Shown here: in pieces, positions 1 through 6,450 of the stretch
Position numbering within the stretch: the stretch's first letter is position 1
Layout of the letters: each line of letters begins with the position of its first letter
Source of the DNA: an uncultured Faecalibacterium sp.
GTDB taxonomy: Bacteria > Bacillota > Clostridia > Oscillospirales > Ruminococcaceae
Assembly: GCA_900765705.1 (NCBI GenBank)
Contig: CAAFSR010000363.1
Span: 1 to 6,882 of the forward strand
Direction of reading: 5' to 3'
Length of the DNA: 6,882 nucleotides
Program-made: the position numbers and the translations under genes
The notes under the pieces: generated by a model
Told to the model about the DNA's origin: nothing
Database searches by the model: none
The model's input: the letters and a program-made list of their open reading frames with translations, nothing else

Positions 1-145
1 GCTGACCAAGGCCGAGGTGAACGGCCTGCGCGCCGCAGCCGTCAAGGGCCGCGCACAGACCCGTTCTGCTGCCCAGCAGTCCAAGGCGGCTGAGCGCCGT
101 CCCCGTGGCCCTGTGGGCAAAAATGCACCCCGTAAGCAGAAATAA
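1..145 (+). CDS. C-terminal end of a probable RsuA/RluB-type pseudouridine synthase (partial)
   Basis: The reading frame starting at base 2 is open from the window edge to TAA at 143-145 and gives 47 residues. The first visible residues, LTKAEVNGLRAAA, resemble the stretch that closes many RsuA/RluB-family 16S/23S rRNA pseudouridine synthases, where a segment like WRxLTxxEVxxL follows the catalytic fold. The remaining 34 or so residues are a Lys/Arg/Ala/Gln-rich, low-complexity basic tail, plausible as an RNA-binding extension. None of the catalytic domain lies in the window, so the family call rests on a very short match and could be wrong; other RNA-binding proteins have similar basic tails. 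The next gene starts 14 nt after the stop, so the two are probably co-transcribed. Confidence 0.45.
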   Translation, partial: LTKAEVNGLRAAAVKGRAQTRSAAQQSKAAERRPRGPVGKNAPRKQK

Positions 146-159
146 GGAGTTATCGGATC

Positions 160-1530
160 ATGGAACGAGAAACCCTGAAGTCCCGTCTGGGATTTATTCT
201 GCTTTCCGCCGGCTGTGCCATCGGCATTGGCAACGTGTGGAAATTTCCGTATATCGCCGGTCAGGGCGGCGGCGGTGCCTTTGTGCTGTTTTACCTGATC
301 TTTCTGGTCATTCTGGGTCTGCCCATCATGACTATGGAGTTTGCCTTGGGGCGCGCCTCCCGTAAAAGCCCGGTGCGGGCCTATCAGGCGCTGGAAAAGC
401 CGGGGCAGAAGTGGCATATCCACGGCTATTTTACCCTCATCGGCTGCTATCTGCTGATGATGTTCTACACCACCGTGGCGGGCTGGATGCTGCACTATTT
501 CTATATGACAGCTGCCGGCAAGCTGGCAGGGCTCAACGCAGAGCAGGTGGCCGATAAGTTTACCGAGATGCTGGCCAGCCCCGCCACCATGACCTTCTGG
601 ATGGTGTTCGTGGTCGTGGCAGGCATTCTGGTGTGCGCCAAGGGCCTGCAAAGCGGTCTGGAGCGTGTGACCAAGGTCATGATGATCGCGCTGCTCCTTA
701 TTATGGTGGTGCTGGCCATCAACAGCCTGTTCATGCCCGGTGCAAAGGAAGGCCTTTCCTTCTTCCTCGTGCCGGATTTTGCCCGCATGCAGGAGGTGGG
801 CGTGGTCAACACGCTGGTCTCTGCTATGAATCAGGCTTTCTTCACCCTCAGCCTTGGCATCGGTGCCATGTCCATCTTTGGCAGCTATATCGGCAAGGAG
901 CGCTCCCTGCTGGGCGAGTCTGTCCGCATCGTGGTGCTGGATACCTTTGTGGCCATCACCGCCGGTCTGATCATCTTCCCGGCCTGCTTTACCTACCATG
1001 TGGACCAGACCAGCGGCCCCAGCCTGATCTTCATCACCCTGCCCAACATTTTTGCCAATATGTCCATGGGGCGGCTGTGGGGCAGCCTGTTCTTCCTGTT
1101 TATGGCCTTTGCGGCCATGTCCACCGTGCTGGCTGTGTTCGAGAATATCATCTGCTGCGGTATGGAACTGACCGGCTGCAGCCGCAAAAAGTCCAGTCTG
1201 GTAAACCTTGTGCTCATCATCCTGCTGTCCATGCCCTGTGTGCTGGGCTATAACCTGTGGGCGTGGGATGGCTTTGCGGTGTTCGGCGGTGCTGTGCTGG
1301 ATTTAGAGGATTTTCTGGTCAGCAACCTGTTCCTGCCGCTGGGCAGCTTGGTGTATCTGCTGTTTTGCGTTACCCGCTACGGCTGGGGCTGGCAGAACTA
1401 CAAAAAAGAGGTCAACACCGGCAAGGGTCTCAAAGTGCACGACTGGATGCGCGGCTACCTGACCTATGTGCTGCCGCTCATTGTGGTGTTCATCTTTGCA
1501 TTTGGCCTTTACGACAAATTTCTTGCATGA
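160..1530 (+). CDS. Sodium-coupled neurotransmitter:sodium symporter (NSS/SNF) family transporter
   Basis: This is a 456-residue polytopic membrane protein of the LeuT/MhsT/Tyt1 family, which imports amino acids or related compounds with Na+ into the cytoplasm. The start is supported by AAGGAG at 144-149, ten bases before the ATG. Hydrophobicity suggests about 11 membrane segments, as in bacterial MhsT-type members: roughly 12-32, 40-62, 88-114, 143-160, 168-190, 217-242, 256-276, 308-332, 347-364, 385-406 and 434-452. The unwound TM1 signature GCAIGIGNVWKFP is at 18-30. The TM6 hinge FFTLSLGIGAM at 227-237 matches LeuT closely. FAAMST at 317-322 in TM8 aligns with the LeuT Na2-site Ala/Thr/Ser positions, with Ser and Thr exchanged. 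The protein looks full length and intact. The substrate cannot be read from the sequence; a hydrophobic or aromatic amino acid would fit the family. It has no promoter of its own that I can see and ends before a strong terminator. Confidence 0.93.
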   Translation: MERETLKSRLGFILLSAGCAIGIGNVWKFPYIAGQGGGGAFVLFYLIFLVILGLPIMTMEFALGRASRKSPVRAYQALEKPGQKWHIHGYFTLIGCYLLMMFYTTVAGWMLHYFYMTAAGKLAGLNAEQVADKFTEMLASPATMTFWMVFVVVAGILVCAKGLQSGLERVTKVMMIALLLIMVVLAINSLFMPGAKEGLSFFLVPDFARMQEVGVVNTLVSAMNQAFFTLSLGIGAMSIFGSYIGKERSLLGESVRIVVLDTFVAITAGLIIFPACFTYHVDQTSGPSLIFITLPNIFANMSMGRLWGSLFFLFMAFAAMSTVLAVFENIICCGMELTGCSRKKSSLVNLVLIILLSMPCVLGYNLWAWDGFAVFGGAVLDLEDFLVSNLFLPLGSLVYLLFCVTRYGWGWQNYKKEVNTGKGLKVHDWMRGYLTYVLPLIVVFIFAFGLYDKFLA

Positions 1531-1557
1531 TTTTTTACAAGCACGTTCCGCCTTTGA

Positions 1558-1586
1558 TTGACGAACGGATGGGACGCGTGTAATAT
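1558..1586 (+). promoter_or_regulatory. Candidate promoter of the two-component operon, overlapping the terminator
   Basis: TTGACG at 1558-1563 and TAATAT at 1581-1586 are separated by 17 bp, close to the sigma-A consensus. Transcription would start near 1593, inside the upstream arm of the 1587-1636 hairpin. No other promoter-sized gap exists between that terminator and the response regulator at 1663. The element is identified by pattern only. Confidence 0.6.
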
Positions 1587-1638
1587 AAAAGCATATACGG
1601 TGCTTCTCCCGGCGGGGAACACTGCTATATGCTTTTTT
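1587..1638 (+). terminator. Strong rho-independent terminator after the NSS transporter
   Basis: A near-continuous hairpin. Bases 1587-1597 pair with 1626-1636 (11 pairs), 1598-1602 with 1620-1624 (one G-U) and 1604-1609 with 1614-1619 (one G-U), leaving a CGGC loop at 1610-1613 and single bulged C bases at 1603 and 1625. A run of six T follows at 1633-1638. It should end transcripts of the transporter. It lies only 24 nt before the response regulator ATG, so it also sits in the leader of that operon. Confidence 0.85.
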
Positions 1639-1662
1639 GTGTTCAGAAGGAGGAAACAGCCC

Positions 1663-2385
1663 ATGCACATTCTTGTCTGTGACGACGATGCGGCGTTCGC
1701 TGCACAGATAGACGAATATATCTCGGAATGGTTCCGCGCCCGGGAAATTCAGGTGCAGAGCACTGTCTGCACCTGCGGAGAGCAGCTGCTGGCCACCCCG
1801 GAGCTGGGGCGCTATCAGCTGGCGTTTCTGGACGTAGACCTGAAAACCACCGGCGGCATTGCACTGGGGCGCAAGCTGCGGCAGGTTGCCCCGGATATCG
1901 TGCTGGTGTACATCTCGGCTTATCTGGAATTTGCCCCGCAGGGCTATACAGTCAATGCCTTCCGCTACCTGCTCAAGCGGGATATTGCCACCCAGCTGCC
2001 CAGCTGTCTGAAAGATATCTTCTCCGGCATGACCAATTCTAAAAAGACGCTGGAGGTGCACCACAACCGCACCACCAGCGAGATCCCGCTGGACCAGATC
2101 TATTATCTGGAAAGTGATCTGCGGCAGATCAACGTCTACGGCGATATCCCGCACCAGCCCATCTGTACCTTTTACGGCAAAATTGCGGATCTGCCCGCCA
2201 TGCTGTACGAAAACGGCTTTTTGCAGGTGGGGCGCAGCGATGTGGTCAATCTGCGGTATGTGTGCTCTATCCGCAACTATAAGGTGGAGCTGCACAGCGG
2301 GGTAGAGTTGAGCGTCAGCCGACAGTACTATACAGCCATCCGCAACGCATGGCTGGAATGGAAGGGGCAGTTCGGCGATGACTGA
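1663..2385 (+). CDS. LytTR-family response regulator (AgrA/LytR-like)
   Basis: This 240-residue transcription factor is the phosphorylation-controlled half of a two-component system. The ATG at 1663 is chosen because AGAAGGAGGA at 1645-1654 precedes it and the receiver fold begins at once (MHILVCDDD); the frame is open back to 1558, but that extension has no homology-like content and crosses the terminator. The receiver domain spans about 2-120, with an acidic pocket at D7-D9, a likely phospho-acceptor D57 in FLDVD, the conserved Ser at 85 (ISAY) and Lys at 105 (YLLK). A LytTR DNA-binding domain spans about 129-233, with the family pattern of a YYLES strand near 147-151 and NLRYVCSI near 196-203. 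It overlaps the downstream kinase by 8 nt, so translation is coupled and the kinase is its obvious partner. I could not find a convincing LytTR direct repeat at either promoter, so target genes are unknown. Confidence 0.92.
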   Translation: MHILVCDDDAAFAAQIDEYISEWFRAREIQVQSTVCTCGEQLLATPELGRYQLAFLDVDLKTTGGIALGRKLRQVAPDIVLVYISAYLEFAPQGYTVNAFRYLLKRDIATQLPSCLKDIFSGMTNSKKTLEVHHNRTTSEIPLDQIYYLESDLRQINVYGDIPHQPICTFYGKIADLPAMLYENGFLQVGRSDVVNLRYVCSIRNYKVELHSGVELSVSRQYYTAIRNAWLEWKGQFGDD

Positions 2386-3670
2386 CGAGTTCTGGAGATG
2401 GTACGCTTATGGTCACTGGGTCTGCCTTGCCCAGTGGATCAGCTTTGTCATGGTGGAATACGCCTACCTCGGCAAAGGCAAAATAAAGCACCCGCTGGCA
2501 TGGTCCTGTGTTATAACCATGCTTACGATGATCCTCTCGGTCGTGCGCGGCTATGGCTTTTTTACGCCGAGGGCAGTGGCTCTCACGCTTCTTTTTCTGT
2601 TCATCACCGTCATGCTGTTTGGCGGTACACCGGGGCAAAAGCTTACCGCCTGTCTGATCAACGGAACAATGTGCCTGCTGGTGGAAAACAGCACGCGGTA
2701 TACGATCTCATGGCTGCTGGACTGTGAGCTGCAGGAGGCGATCCAATCAACGGGCGTTCTGCTTGTGATGGCGGTGGTAAATGCGGTGGTGGGCGCAGCT
2801 GTAGCCTTTTTGGTAAGCAAGTGGCGCAAGCGTAATGCGCTGGAACCCTTGCAGGCGCTGACCATGAGCTTTTTCCCGGGCGTGGTCGTAGTGCTGAACA
2901 TCCTGCTCATGCTCACGGACAAAAACAAAAAGGCTACCACAGCCACAATGGGCATGACAGTTGGTCTTACAGTAGCTGTTATGGTGCATCTGTGCATCGT
3001 TGCCATGTTCAACGATCAGGTCATGCAGCGGCGCAGCCTGCATTTTCAAGCCGAATTGGAGCAGCAGCGGGCTTCCGCCCTGCTGGATTCCTACACCGCG
3101 CAGCGCCGCCTGACCCACGAGTTCACGAACCATATCAGTGCGCTGCGCACTCTGCTGGAGCGGAAGGATATAGCCGGTGCACAGGACTATATCGCCGGTG
3201 TGGACAAGGCCGTTGCAGCCAGCACCACCATTATGGATACCCACAACCCGCTGTTAGACTCCATCCTGACCCGCAAGTACGAGGAAGCCGCCCGGCAGGG
3301 CGTAAGCGTGTATTTTGACCTGTGCGACCTGCGGGATTTCCCCCTGAACGGGGTGGATATGGTCACCGTACTGGCAAACCTGCTGGATAACGCCATCCGC
3401 GCCGCAGCGCAGGCATACCCGCCGGAGGTGTATGTGCGGGTACGCAGATCGGAAGGGGAATACCTGCTCTCGGTGCGCAACCGGGTGCAGCGGGATGTGG
3501 AGCTGCCGCCGGACGGTCAGCTGCCCCGCACCACCCGCAAAGAGCCGGGACACGGCATGGGGCTTTCCAACGTGCGGGATGTGCTGCTGCGCCACGGCGC
3601 AGAGTATACGCTGAGCTGCCGGGACAACTGGTTCCGCTTTACCTGTGCGGTGCCCACCGACAATTCATGA
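2378..3670 (+). CDS. Multi-pass sensor histidine kinase, AgrC-like, GHKL ATPase type
   Basis: This is a 430-residue membrane kinase. The ATG at 2378 overlaps the end of the response regulator gene, and GGAAGGGG lies upstream. The first 215 or so residues are hydrophobic, with about six or seven membrane spans (near 14-30, 41-57, 65-82, 88-104, 126-147, 164-181 and 189-211) and no large extracellular domain, as in AgrC/ComD-type receptors. A cytoplasmic coiled-coil-like linker (220-240) leads to the phospho-acceptor H247 in RRLTHEFTNH. The ATPase domain has an N box, NLLDNA, at 334-339 and a G box, GHGMGLSN, at 391-398. The asparagine-containing HEFxNH form and GxGxGL box place it with the HPK10-like GHKL kinases that pair with LytTR regulators. 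Such receptors often sense secreted peptides, but no agrB/agrD-like gene lies in the window, so the signal is unknown. No terminator is evident between its stop and the RNA promoter, so read-through into the RNA gene is possible. Confidence 0.92.
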   Translation: MTDEFWRWYAYGHWVCLAQWISFVMVEYAYLGKGKIKHPLAWSCVITMLTMILSVVRGYGFFTPRAVALTLLFLFITVMLFGGTPGQKLTACLINGTMCLLVENSTRYTISWLLDCELQEAIQSTGVLLVMAVVNAVVGAAVAFLVSKWRKRNALEPLQALTMSFFPGVVVVLNILLMLTDKNKKATTATMGMTVGLTVAVMVHLCIVAMFNDQVMQRRSLHFQAELEQQRASALLDSYTAQRRLTHEFTNHISALRTLLERKDIAGAQDYIAGVDKAVAASTTIMDTHNPLLDSILTRKYEEAARQGVSVYFDLCDLRDFPLNGVDMVTVLANLLDNAIRAAAQAYPPEVYVRVRRSEGEYLLSVRNRVQRDVELPPDGQLPRTTRKEPGHGMGLSNVRDVLLRHGAEYTLSCRDNWFRFTCAVPTDNS

Positions 3671-3698
3671 CATCTGCACCGTCAGAATATGACAATCT

Positions 3699-3729
3699 TT
3701 GTGCAACACAGGCGTAACTCTGCTATACT
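3699..3729 (+). promoter_or_regulatory. Extended -10 promoter of the intergenic RNA
   Basis: TGCTATACT at 3721-3729 is an extended -10 element. The best -35 is weak: TTGTGC at 3699-3704 with a long 19-bp spacer. A start near 3736 would begin the transcript with AGUAAAGG, which can pair with the region's own sequence at 3860-3867, consistent with a true RNA 5' end. Confidence 0.6.
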
Positions 3730-3735
3730 AAAGCC

Positions 3736-4098
3736 AGTAAAGGATACCTTCCGTGCGGACATTGTCACGTTGCGGTGGGGGGGGGGTAACACCTCCTTTA
3801 TAAGAAGCTTTGTTGCTGGATGGAAAAACAGTCTGCGGTGCGTGTAAGCAGACTGTTTACCTTTGCTTTTGGGTTGCGCAGAGATGCGCAGACCCCTGCT
3901 GACGGAACCTTCTGCGGCGGGCCTTTTGGGGGTTGCAGCCGATAAAGTTACTCGATGCGTCGCAATTCCGGCTCTGCCTGCTGTATGGGAATGGCGTAGG
4001 CGGGCCGGGGTATTGTGCGCTGCAGAGCGCTCCGTCAGTTTTCTTTGTGCAAAAAAGGACTGCTGTACATGGTTTTGCCCAGTATAGCAGTCCTTTTT
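3736..4098 (+). ncRNA. Candidate structured non-coding RNA, about 363 nt, class not recognised
   Basis: No coding sequence with a ribosome binding site covers this stretch, yet it has a promoter, dense complementary segments and a terminator. Visible helices: 3736-3743 with 3860-3867 (8 pairs, one U-G); 3826-3836 with 3848-3858 (11 perfect pairs); 3871-3880 with 3885-3895 (10 pairs, one bulged G, GAGA tetraloop of GNRA type); 3899-3906 with 4031-4038 (8 perfect pairs closing a domain); inside that domain, 3912-3918 with 3932-3938, 3966-3981 with 3996-4010 (15 pairs, one bulge) and 4017-4021 with 4026-4030; finally the terminator stem. The 5' part holds ten G at 3777-3786 followed by CACCTCCTTT at 3790-3799. 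I see no RNase P P4 motifs, no tmRNA ends or tag frame, no SRP S-domain motif and no riboswitch core known to me. A known class I do not recall, such as raiA or a divergent 6S RNA, or two adjacent small RNAs, remain possible. The exact 5' end and the function are inference. Confidence 0.6.
4051..4098 (+). terminator. Intrinsic terminator of the RNA gene, possibly bidirectional
   Basis: Bases 4052-4068 pair with 4082-4098 (17 pairs, one G-U), and TGG at 4070-4072 can pair with CCA at 4079-4081. The + strand ends in five T (4094-4098), and the upstream A run at 4051-4056 gives six T on the - strand, so it could stop transcription in both directions. Confidence 0.85.
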
Positions 4099-4182
4099 AT
4101 ATCTTAAAACCTCTCGGTCATTACCACGCTCTGCCGGTCAGCAGAAAATTTATCTGCCGTTTACCTCTGTGGCCATCCCGTG

Positions 4183-4222
4183 AAAAAGCAGAACAGCCAA
4201 GCCCGCAGGCTTGGCTGTTCTG
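4183..4222 (-). terminator. Intrinsic terminator of the gntR-pyrB-pyrI operon
   Basis: A perfect 15-bp stem, 4189-4203 with 4208-4222, has a four-base loop. Read on the - strand it is followed by TTTTT (the A run at 4183-4187), while the + strand side lacks a T run, so it works leftwards. It lies about 75 nt after the pyrI stop. Between the stop and this stem, a short imperfect inverted repeat (4251-4256 with 4270-4275) has no T run. Confidence 0.85.
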
Positions 4223-4296
4223 TAAAAACTAAAATGTAATACATTAAACCATGCGCAGAGCGAAGCGGAGCGCATTTAAAATCATAAAAGGCGCAG

Positions 4297-4734
4297 TTAT
4301 TCCGGCTTTACCTGCAGCTCCTGCTCGCAGTAGATGCAGCGGTACTTGCCGTTGGAGCTCAGCTCAAAGATCTGGTCGCACTCCTCTTCAATGGCGGAGA
4401 TGCAGCGGGGGTTTTTGCACCGCACAATGTTCACCAGACGCTTGGGGGGCTTGGGCTGCTCCTTGCGGACAGCTTTGCCGTTTTCAATAATGGTCACGCT
4501 GATGTTCGGGTCCAGATAGGCCAGCACATCCAGATTCAGCCAAGAAGCGTCGCCCTCCACTTTGATGATATCCTTGCGGCCGCTGTCCGTCTTTTTGCTG
4601 CGCGCATTCTGGATCAGCGCCACGCTGGCGGTGCGGTTGCCCGCAATGCCCAGCAGGTCCATCAGGCCAACGGCGGTGCCGGCCTTGATGTGGTCGATGA
4701 CAATACCATTCTGGATCTCGTCAATATTCAGCAT
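4297..4734 (-). CDS. pyrI: Aspartate carbamoyltransferase regulatory chain
   Basis: This 145-residue protein is the zinc-containing allosteric subunit that joins PyrB trimers and carries the nucleotide effector site for feedback control of pyrimidine synthesis. The start at 4734 is chosen because the protein then opens with MLNIDEIQNGIVIDHI, the usual PyrI N-terminus, and lies one base after the pyrB stop. Its ribosome binding site AAGGAGGAA is formed by the last codons of pyrB, which implies translational coupling. The nucleotide-binding domain covers about 1-95, including DHIKAGTA at 14-21 and the family-typical NRTASVALIQN at 33-43. The C-terminal zinc domain has four cysteines, C106, C111, C133 and C136, in the CX4C...CX2C pattern of the E. 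coli chain. Length and motifs look complete, so an allosterically controlled class B ATCase is expected. A 12-residue upstream extension in the same frame overlaps pyrB and is unlikely. Confidence 0.96.
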   Translation of the reverse strand: MLNIDEIQNGIVIDHIKAGTAVGLMDLLGIAGNRTASVALIQNARSKKTDSGRKDIIKVEGDASWLNLDVLAYLDPNISVTIIENGKAVRKEQPKPPKRLVNIVRCKNPRCISAIEEECDQIFELSSNGKYRCIYCEQELQVKPE

Positions 4735-4735
4735 A

Positions 4736-5677
4736 TCAGTTTTCCTCCTTCGGTGCTTTGGGGTCTGCAAGGCCCAGCAGGGTCATGATCAGTGCCATGC
4801 GGACGTAAACGCCGTTCTGCACCTGCTCAAAATAAGCGGCACGCGGGTCGTCGTCCACGTCCAGCGCGATCTCATTCACGCGGGGCAGGGGATGCAGCAC
4901 CGCCATGGCAGGCTTGGCCTGTGCCATCTTTTCCCGGGTCAGCACATAGCTGTTCTTCAGGCGGATGTAGTCCTCCTCGTTGAAGAAACGCTCCTTCTGC
5001 ACGCGGGTCATGTACAGGATATCCAGCTCCGGCATGGATTCCTCCAGACTGCGGGTCTCCTTGTAGGGGATGCCGTTGGCCTCCAGCACATCGTTGATGA
5101 TATAATCCGGCACCCGCAGCTCCTCCGGGCTGATCAGCACAAAGCGTACATTCTTGCAGCGTGCCATGGTTTTGAGCAGGGAGTGAACAGTGCGGCCAAA
5201 CTTCAAATCACCGCACAGACCAATGGTCAGATCATCCAGCCGGCCCATGCGGCGGCGGATGGTCATCAGGTCGGTCAGGGTCTGGGTTGGGTGCTGGTGG
5301 CCGCCGTCACCGGCATTGATCACCGGAATGCGGGAGTAGCGGGAGGCACGCAGCGGTGCGCCCTCCTTGGGGTGGCGCATGGCGGCAATGTCTGCATAGC
5401 AGGACACTACCCGGATGGTGTCGGCCACGCTTTCGCCCTTGGTGGCGCTGGAAACGTTCTCGCTGGGAAAGCCCAGCACATGGCCGCCCAAGTTCAGCAT
5501 GGCTGCCTCAAAGGACAGGCGGGTGCGGGTGGAGGGCTCATAGAACAGGGTTGCCAGCTTTTTGTGGGCGGCTACCTCCTGATAGGCGGCGGGGTCGGCG
5601 CAGATGCGGTCGGCCAGATCAAGCAGCTGGGTGATCTCCTGCTGGGTAAGATCCAAAGGATCGATCAGATGACGCAT
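4736..5677 (-). CDS. pyrB: Aspartate carbamoyltransferase catalytic chain
   Basis: This 313-residue cytoplasmic enzyme joins carbamoyl phosphate and L-aspartate to give N-carbamoyl-aspartate, the committed step of de novo UMP synthesis. The carbamoyl-phosphate motif EPSTRTR is at 47-53. The flexible-loop Ser/Lys region SSATKGES at 76-83 supplies the lysine that reaches into the neighbouring active site. Other family motifs are GGHQHPTQ at 125-132, TRVQKERF at 224-231 and HPLPR at 262-266. All the expected catalytic residues I can check are present, and the length is typical. The start at 5677 follows GGAGGT at about ten bases and lies 17 nt after the gntR stop. I see no PyrR-type attenuator in that short gap, so transcription most likely comes from upstream of gntR. 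Confidence 0.97.
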   Translation of the reverse strand: MRHLIDPLDLTQQEITQLLDLADRICADPAAYQEVAAHKKLATLFYEPSTRTRLSFEAAMLNLGGHVLGFPSENVSSATKGESVADTIRVVSCYADIAAMRHPKEGAPLRASRYSRIPVINAGDGGHQHPTQTLTDLMTIRRRMGRLDDLTIGLCGDLKFGRTVHSLLKTMARCKNVRFVLISPEELRVPDYIINDVLEANGIPYKETRSLEESMPELDILYMTRVQKERFFNEEDYIRLKNSYVLTREKMAQAKPAMAVLHPLPRVNEIALDVDDDPRAAYFEQVQNGVYVRMALIMTLLGLADPKAPKEEN

Positions 5678-5694
5678 GGACAGTATACCTCCGT

Positions 5695-6450
5695 TTAAAG
5701 CAGTTTGCGTAAAATGGAAAAATCAAAAAAGTTCGTGTAGTAGCTCAGCGAACGCATCACCGGCCTGCACAAACGATTGAAACACACTTCGTCCAGCAAC
5801 AGCATGGCTTCGCCCGGGGCAAGGCGCATGGCTGCGCGGATGGAATCGTCGCCGCAGCTGGCCTTCAGGTGTGCCACGTTGGAAGAGATCTGCTGGTGGC
5901 ACTCCTGCTCCAAAATCTCAAAGATGTCGCCGGTCAGGTCGATGCGGGTGTAGTCCCGGCTGCCGAACAGGCTGCGGGGCAGGTAGTCGATGGAGTAGAT
6001 CACGGGGGTAGTGTCGGCAAGAATGCGCTTTTTGATGCAGATCACCTCTTCGCCAACCTCCAGCGCCAGTGCATGGGCCATCTCCTCGCCTGCACGAAGA
6101 AGCATCACCTGAATGCCGTCTGCATGGGGGTAGCTGCCAAAGCTGCGGATCAGCGGGTAGTACTCCAGCTTCTGGTCCAAGCGGCTGCGCAGCCCCAGCA
6201 CAGCGCGGTTCACCACCGTGCCAATGCCGCGCACCCGTTCCACATAACCGGCGCGCTCCATCTCGCTCAGCGCGTCACGGATCACGGTGCGGCTCACCCC
6301 CAGCTCAGTGGCAAGATCTACCTCGGCGGGCAGACGGTCGGCTTGGGCATAGCGCCCGTTGGTCAGCTCATCCAGCAGGCTTGCAACAACGCGGTCGCTG
6401 ATCACAGCGCCGCCCAAGCGGCTGGACGATGCCAGTGCGGGATCTTTCAT
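5695..6450 (-). CDS. GntR-family (HutC/UTRA) transcriptional regulator upstream of pyrBI
   Basis: This 251-residue DNA-binding regulator is likely a ligand-controlled repressor. The ATG at 6450 is chosen because GGAGGA (6458-6463) sits eight bases before it; the frame is open further, but that extension would cross the promoter region. The N-terminal winged helix spans about 14-82 with the GntR signature LPAEVDLATELGVSRTVIR at 40-58 and the wing ERVRGIGTVV at 71-80. The C-terminal part, about 105-247, fits a UTRA effector domain, with VIYSIDYLPRSLF at 150-162 and a closing RPVMRSLSYYTNFF segment at 229-242. UTRA domains bind small molecules such as sugar phosphates or amino-acid derivatives; the ligand here is unknown. 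The 17-nt gap to pyrB and the lack of a terminator place it in the pyrBI operon, so a role in pyrimidine control plus self-regulation is plausible but inferred. No stop or frameshift breaks the gene. Confidence 0.92.
   Translation of the reverse strand: MKDPALASSSRLGGAVISDRVVASLLDELTNGRYAQADRLPAEVDLATELGVSRTVIRDALSEMERAGYVERVRGIGTVVNRAVLGLRSRLDQKLEYYPLIRSFGSYPHADGIQVMLLRAGEEMAHALALEVGEEVICIKKRILADTTPVIYSIDYLPRSLFGSRDYTRIDLTGDIFEILEQECHQQISSNVAHLKASCGDDSIRAAMRLAPGEAMLLLDEVCFNRLCRPVMRSLSYYTNFFDFSILRKLL

Noticed and set aside
1558..1662. 35-residue N-terminal extension of the response regulator
   Set aside because: It would translate through the terminator hairpin and lacks a ribosome binding site, whereas ATG 1663 has a strong one and starts the receiver domain.
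1303..2295. Long open frame on the - strand (330 codons)
   Set aside because: It lies antisense to the transporter end and the response regulator, crosses the terminator and has no recognisable domain; it is a codon-bias shadow.
3671..3735. LytTR-type direct repeats upstream of the RNA promoter
   Set aside because: ACAATC at 3692 and ACAGGC at 3708 are too dissimilar and spaced about 16 bp rather than about 21 bp.
3820..3945. 41-codon ATG frame inside the RNA region, encoding a Cys-containing peptide; considered as a signal peptide for the kinase
   Set aside because: There is no Shine-Dalgarno at usable distance, its codons form the paired arms of strong hairpins, and no processing or export gene is adjacent. 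Longer frames at 3863-4087 and 3933-4232 also lack start signals.
3736..4098. RNase P RNA, tmRNA, SRP RNA or a B12/T-box riboswitch
   Set aside because: I looked for the P4 conserved segments, tmRNA termini and tag frame, the SRP S-domain loop and the T-box and B12 core sequences, and saw none. No + strand gene follows for a riboswitch to control.
4251..4275. Inverted repeat after pyrI as a terminator or REP element
   Set aside because: Only six outer pairs with a mismatched interior, no T run on either side and only one copy in the window.
4562..5698. Long open frame on the + strand (378 codons) across pyrI and pyrB
   Set aside because: It is antisense to two clearly conserved genes, has no ribosome binding site and shows no family motif.
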